Positions 63,150-64,000 of a DNA stretch of 64,000 bases are shown piece by piece. A model generated the notes under the pieces. It did no database searches. It saw only the letters and a program-made list of their open reading frames with translations, and was not told where the DNA came from. The position numbers and the translations under genes are program-made. Source of the stretch: Pontibacter korlensis (GTDB taxonomy: Bacteria > Bacteroidota > Bacteroidia > Cytophagales > Hymenobacteraceae); NCBI RefSeq assembly GCF_000973725.1, contig NZ_CP009621.1, positions 4,767,001 through 4,831,000 on the forward strand, given 5' to 3'. The first letter of the stretch is position 1. Each line of letters starts with the position of its first letter.

Positions 63150-63350
63150 ATTCGTCAGCTCCGGCTATCGAACTTGTTCCCAGCCCTTGGGTTGAGCGCC
63201 TTGTGAGATCCGGTGCCGCGCATGCGGCAGCGCCCCGGCGCAGGAGGGAACACAGCGCGATGCCTAAGGACGAGCCCTCGCGGGCTTGAGCGCCCCAAAG
63301 CCGGAGGTGAAACGAGCAGGTGGTAAAGCCGTGGAGGAACAGCAGCTAGA
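63150..63350. repeat. intergenic repeat block, copy 2
   Basis: Begins CGGCTATCGAAC and ends CAGCTAGAAA like copy 1, but the inner segment CCCTTGGGTTGAGCGCCTTG (63184-63203) is the reverse complement of the copy 1 core. A further GC-rich part with palindromes CCGCGCATGCGG and CCTAAGGACGAGCCCTCGCG is absent from copy 1. Occupies the 311-bp gap between cysC and cysQ. Confidence 0.7.
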
Positions 63351-63402
63351 AATGATAGCTCTGGTTAACGAATAAACACATTAACAACTCCTTTACCCAA
63401 AT

Positions 63403-64000
63403 ATGATTACGCAAGAAACTCCAGACATATCTCACCTACTACAAATAGCTAAAACAGCCGCAATGGAAGCGGGAGAAGCGATCATGCAGGTTTATACTTC
63501 GGGTGAAATTGAGGTTGATCTGAAGGCCGACAACTCTCCCCTAACGAAGGCAGACCGCGCTGCACATGAAATTATCAGTAGACATTTAGCTGGCACTGCT
63601 TTACCCATACTTTCGGAAGAGGGAAAACATCAGGATTATGAGCAGCGGAAGAACTGGACATGGTATTGGCTGGTGGACCCACTGGATGGCACAAAAGAGT
63701 TTGTAAAGCGCAACGGGGAATTTACCGTAAACATTGCGCTGATGCATGAAAGCAAGCCAGTGGGTGGAGTGATATATGCGCCTGTTCTGGATAGCCTTTA
63801 TCTTGGCTCTGTGCAGACGGGTGTATATAGAGAAGAGCAGGGACTCAAAGTTCAACTGAAACCGCTACAAGCGAGGTATACCTTGCAAACTTTAATGCAA
63901 CAGCGGCAGGTAGCCGTAATTGCGTCCCGCACACATCTGAGCCCACAGACGGAGGAGTTTATTCAGCGCTTCCCAAACACGCAGATGTTCAACATGGGTA
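63403..64000 (+). CDS. cysQ: 3'(2'),5'-bisphosphate nucleotidase CysQ, 5' part
   Basis: Starts MITQETPDISHLL and runs off the window. Inositol-monophosphatase fold with KADNSPLTKADRAAHEII, LSEEG and the metal site WLVDPLDGTKEFVKRNGEFTVNIALM. Hydrolyses PAP, the by-product of sulfotransferases and PAPS reductase, to AMP and phosphate. Context with CysC and a sulfotransferase supports this over a general IMPase. Confidence 0.92.
   Translation, partial: MITQETPDISHLLQIAKTAAMEAGEAIMQVYTSGEIEVDLKADNSPLTKADRAAHEIISRHLAGTALPILSEEGKHQDYEQRKNWTWYWLVDPLDGTKEFVKRNGEFTVNIALMHESKPVGGVIYAPVLDSLYLGSVQTGVYREEQGLKVQLKPLQARYTLQTLMQQRQVAVIASRTHLSPQTEEFIQRFPNTQMFNMG

Overview
The window looks like chromosomal DNA from a Bacteroidota bacterium of the Cytophagales, most probably a Pontibacter-like member of the Hymenobacteraceae. 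This is an inference from gene content: TonB-dependent receptors with carboxypeptidase-regulatory N-domains, a receptor/DUF4249 lipoprotein pair, BlaR1/BlaI, DUF2911, DUF1343 (NamZ), DUF6122 and YeeE/YedE pairs. Weak Shine-Dalgarno sequences and the recurring word AGTATA/TATACT fit as well. No rRNA, tRNA or CRISPR array was seen.

Layout. 1-1065: end of a DUF2798 gene, then a 5'-truncated glucuronoyl-esterase (CE15) remnant. 1076-8924: a six-gene minus-strand unit (His-rich small exported protein, AstE/AspA-like M14 protein, TonB siderophore-type receptor, ABC ATPase, two DUF3526-type permeases), probably for a metal or metallophore. 9167-9725: an insertion-sequence remnant. 9831-12149: two divergent spore-photoproduct-lyase-family radical SAM genes. 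12288-17238: redox and stress enzymes (HxlR regulator, nitroreductase, FrnE/DsbA, WrbA, succinate-semialdehyde dehydrogenase, acetyltransferase). 17344-23104: copper handling (CopB-type ATPase, Met/His-rich outer-membrane protein, HMA-like protein, Csp copper-storage protein). 23314-28610: potassium channel, glycosidase, VKOR/SPW membrane protein and a cation/proton antiporter.

28835-34510 is the structural highlight. A TonB-dependent receptor gene is split by a 3198-bp nested element: an IS200/IS605-type element (decayed tnpA, frameshifted tnpB) carrying an IS110-family element between its left end and tnpA. Excision at the predicted TTAC/TCAA cleavage points restores an uninterrupted reading frame of 826 codons. 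The remnant at 9167-9725 has the same left end, the same IS110 5' region and the same tnpB 3' end and right end. The nested pair therefore seems to have existed, and possibly moved, as one unit.

34773-46318: a BlaR1-type sensor with nine C-terminal repeats and its BlaI repressor with three phased operators, RtcB, a TonB receptor/DUF4249 pair, and several small envelope proteins. 46469-51622: a sulfur (persulfide, thiosulfate, sulfite) cluster of MBL-rhodanese, Crp/Fnr regulator, TauE/SafE, two YeeE/YedE halves and a TlpA thioredoxin. Three near-identical GTGAC-N4-GTCAC boxes lie in front of its transcription units and predict a local regulon. 51780-60520: housekeeping and envelope enzymes. 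60614-63350: two copies of a structured intergenic repeat whose hairpin core is inverted between copies. 60951-64000: DinB protein, sulfotransferase, APS kinase CysC and the start of CysQ, suggesting PAPS-dependent sulfation.
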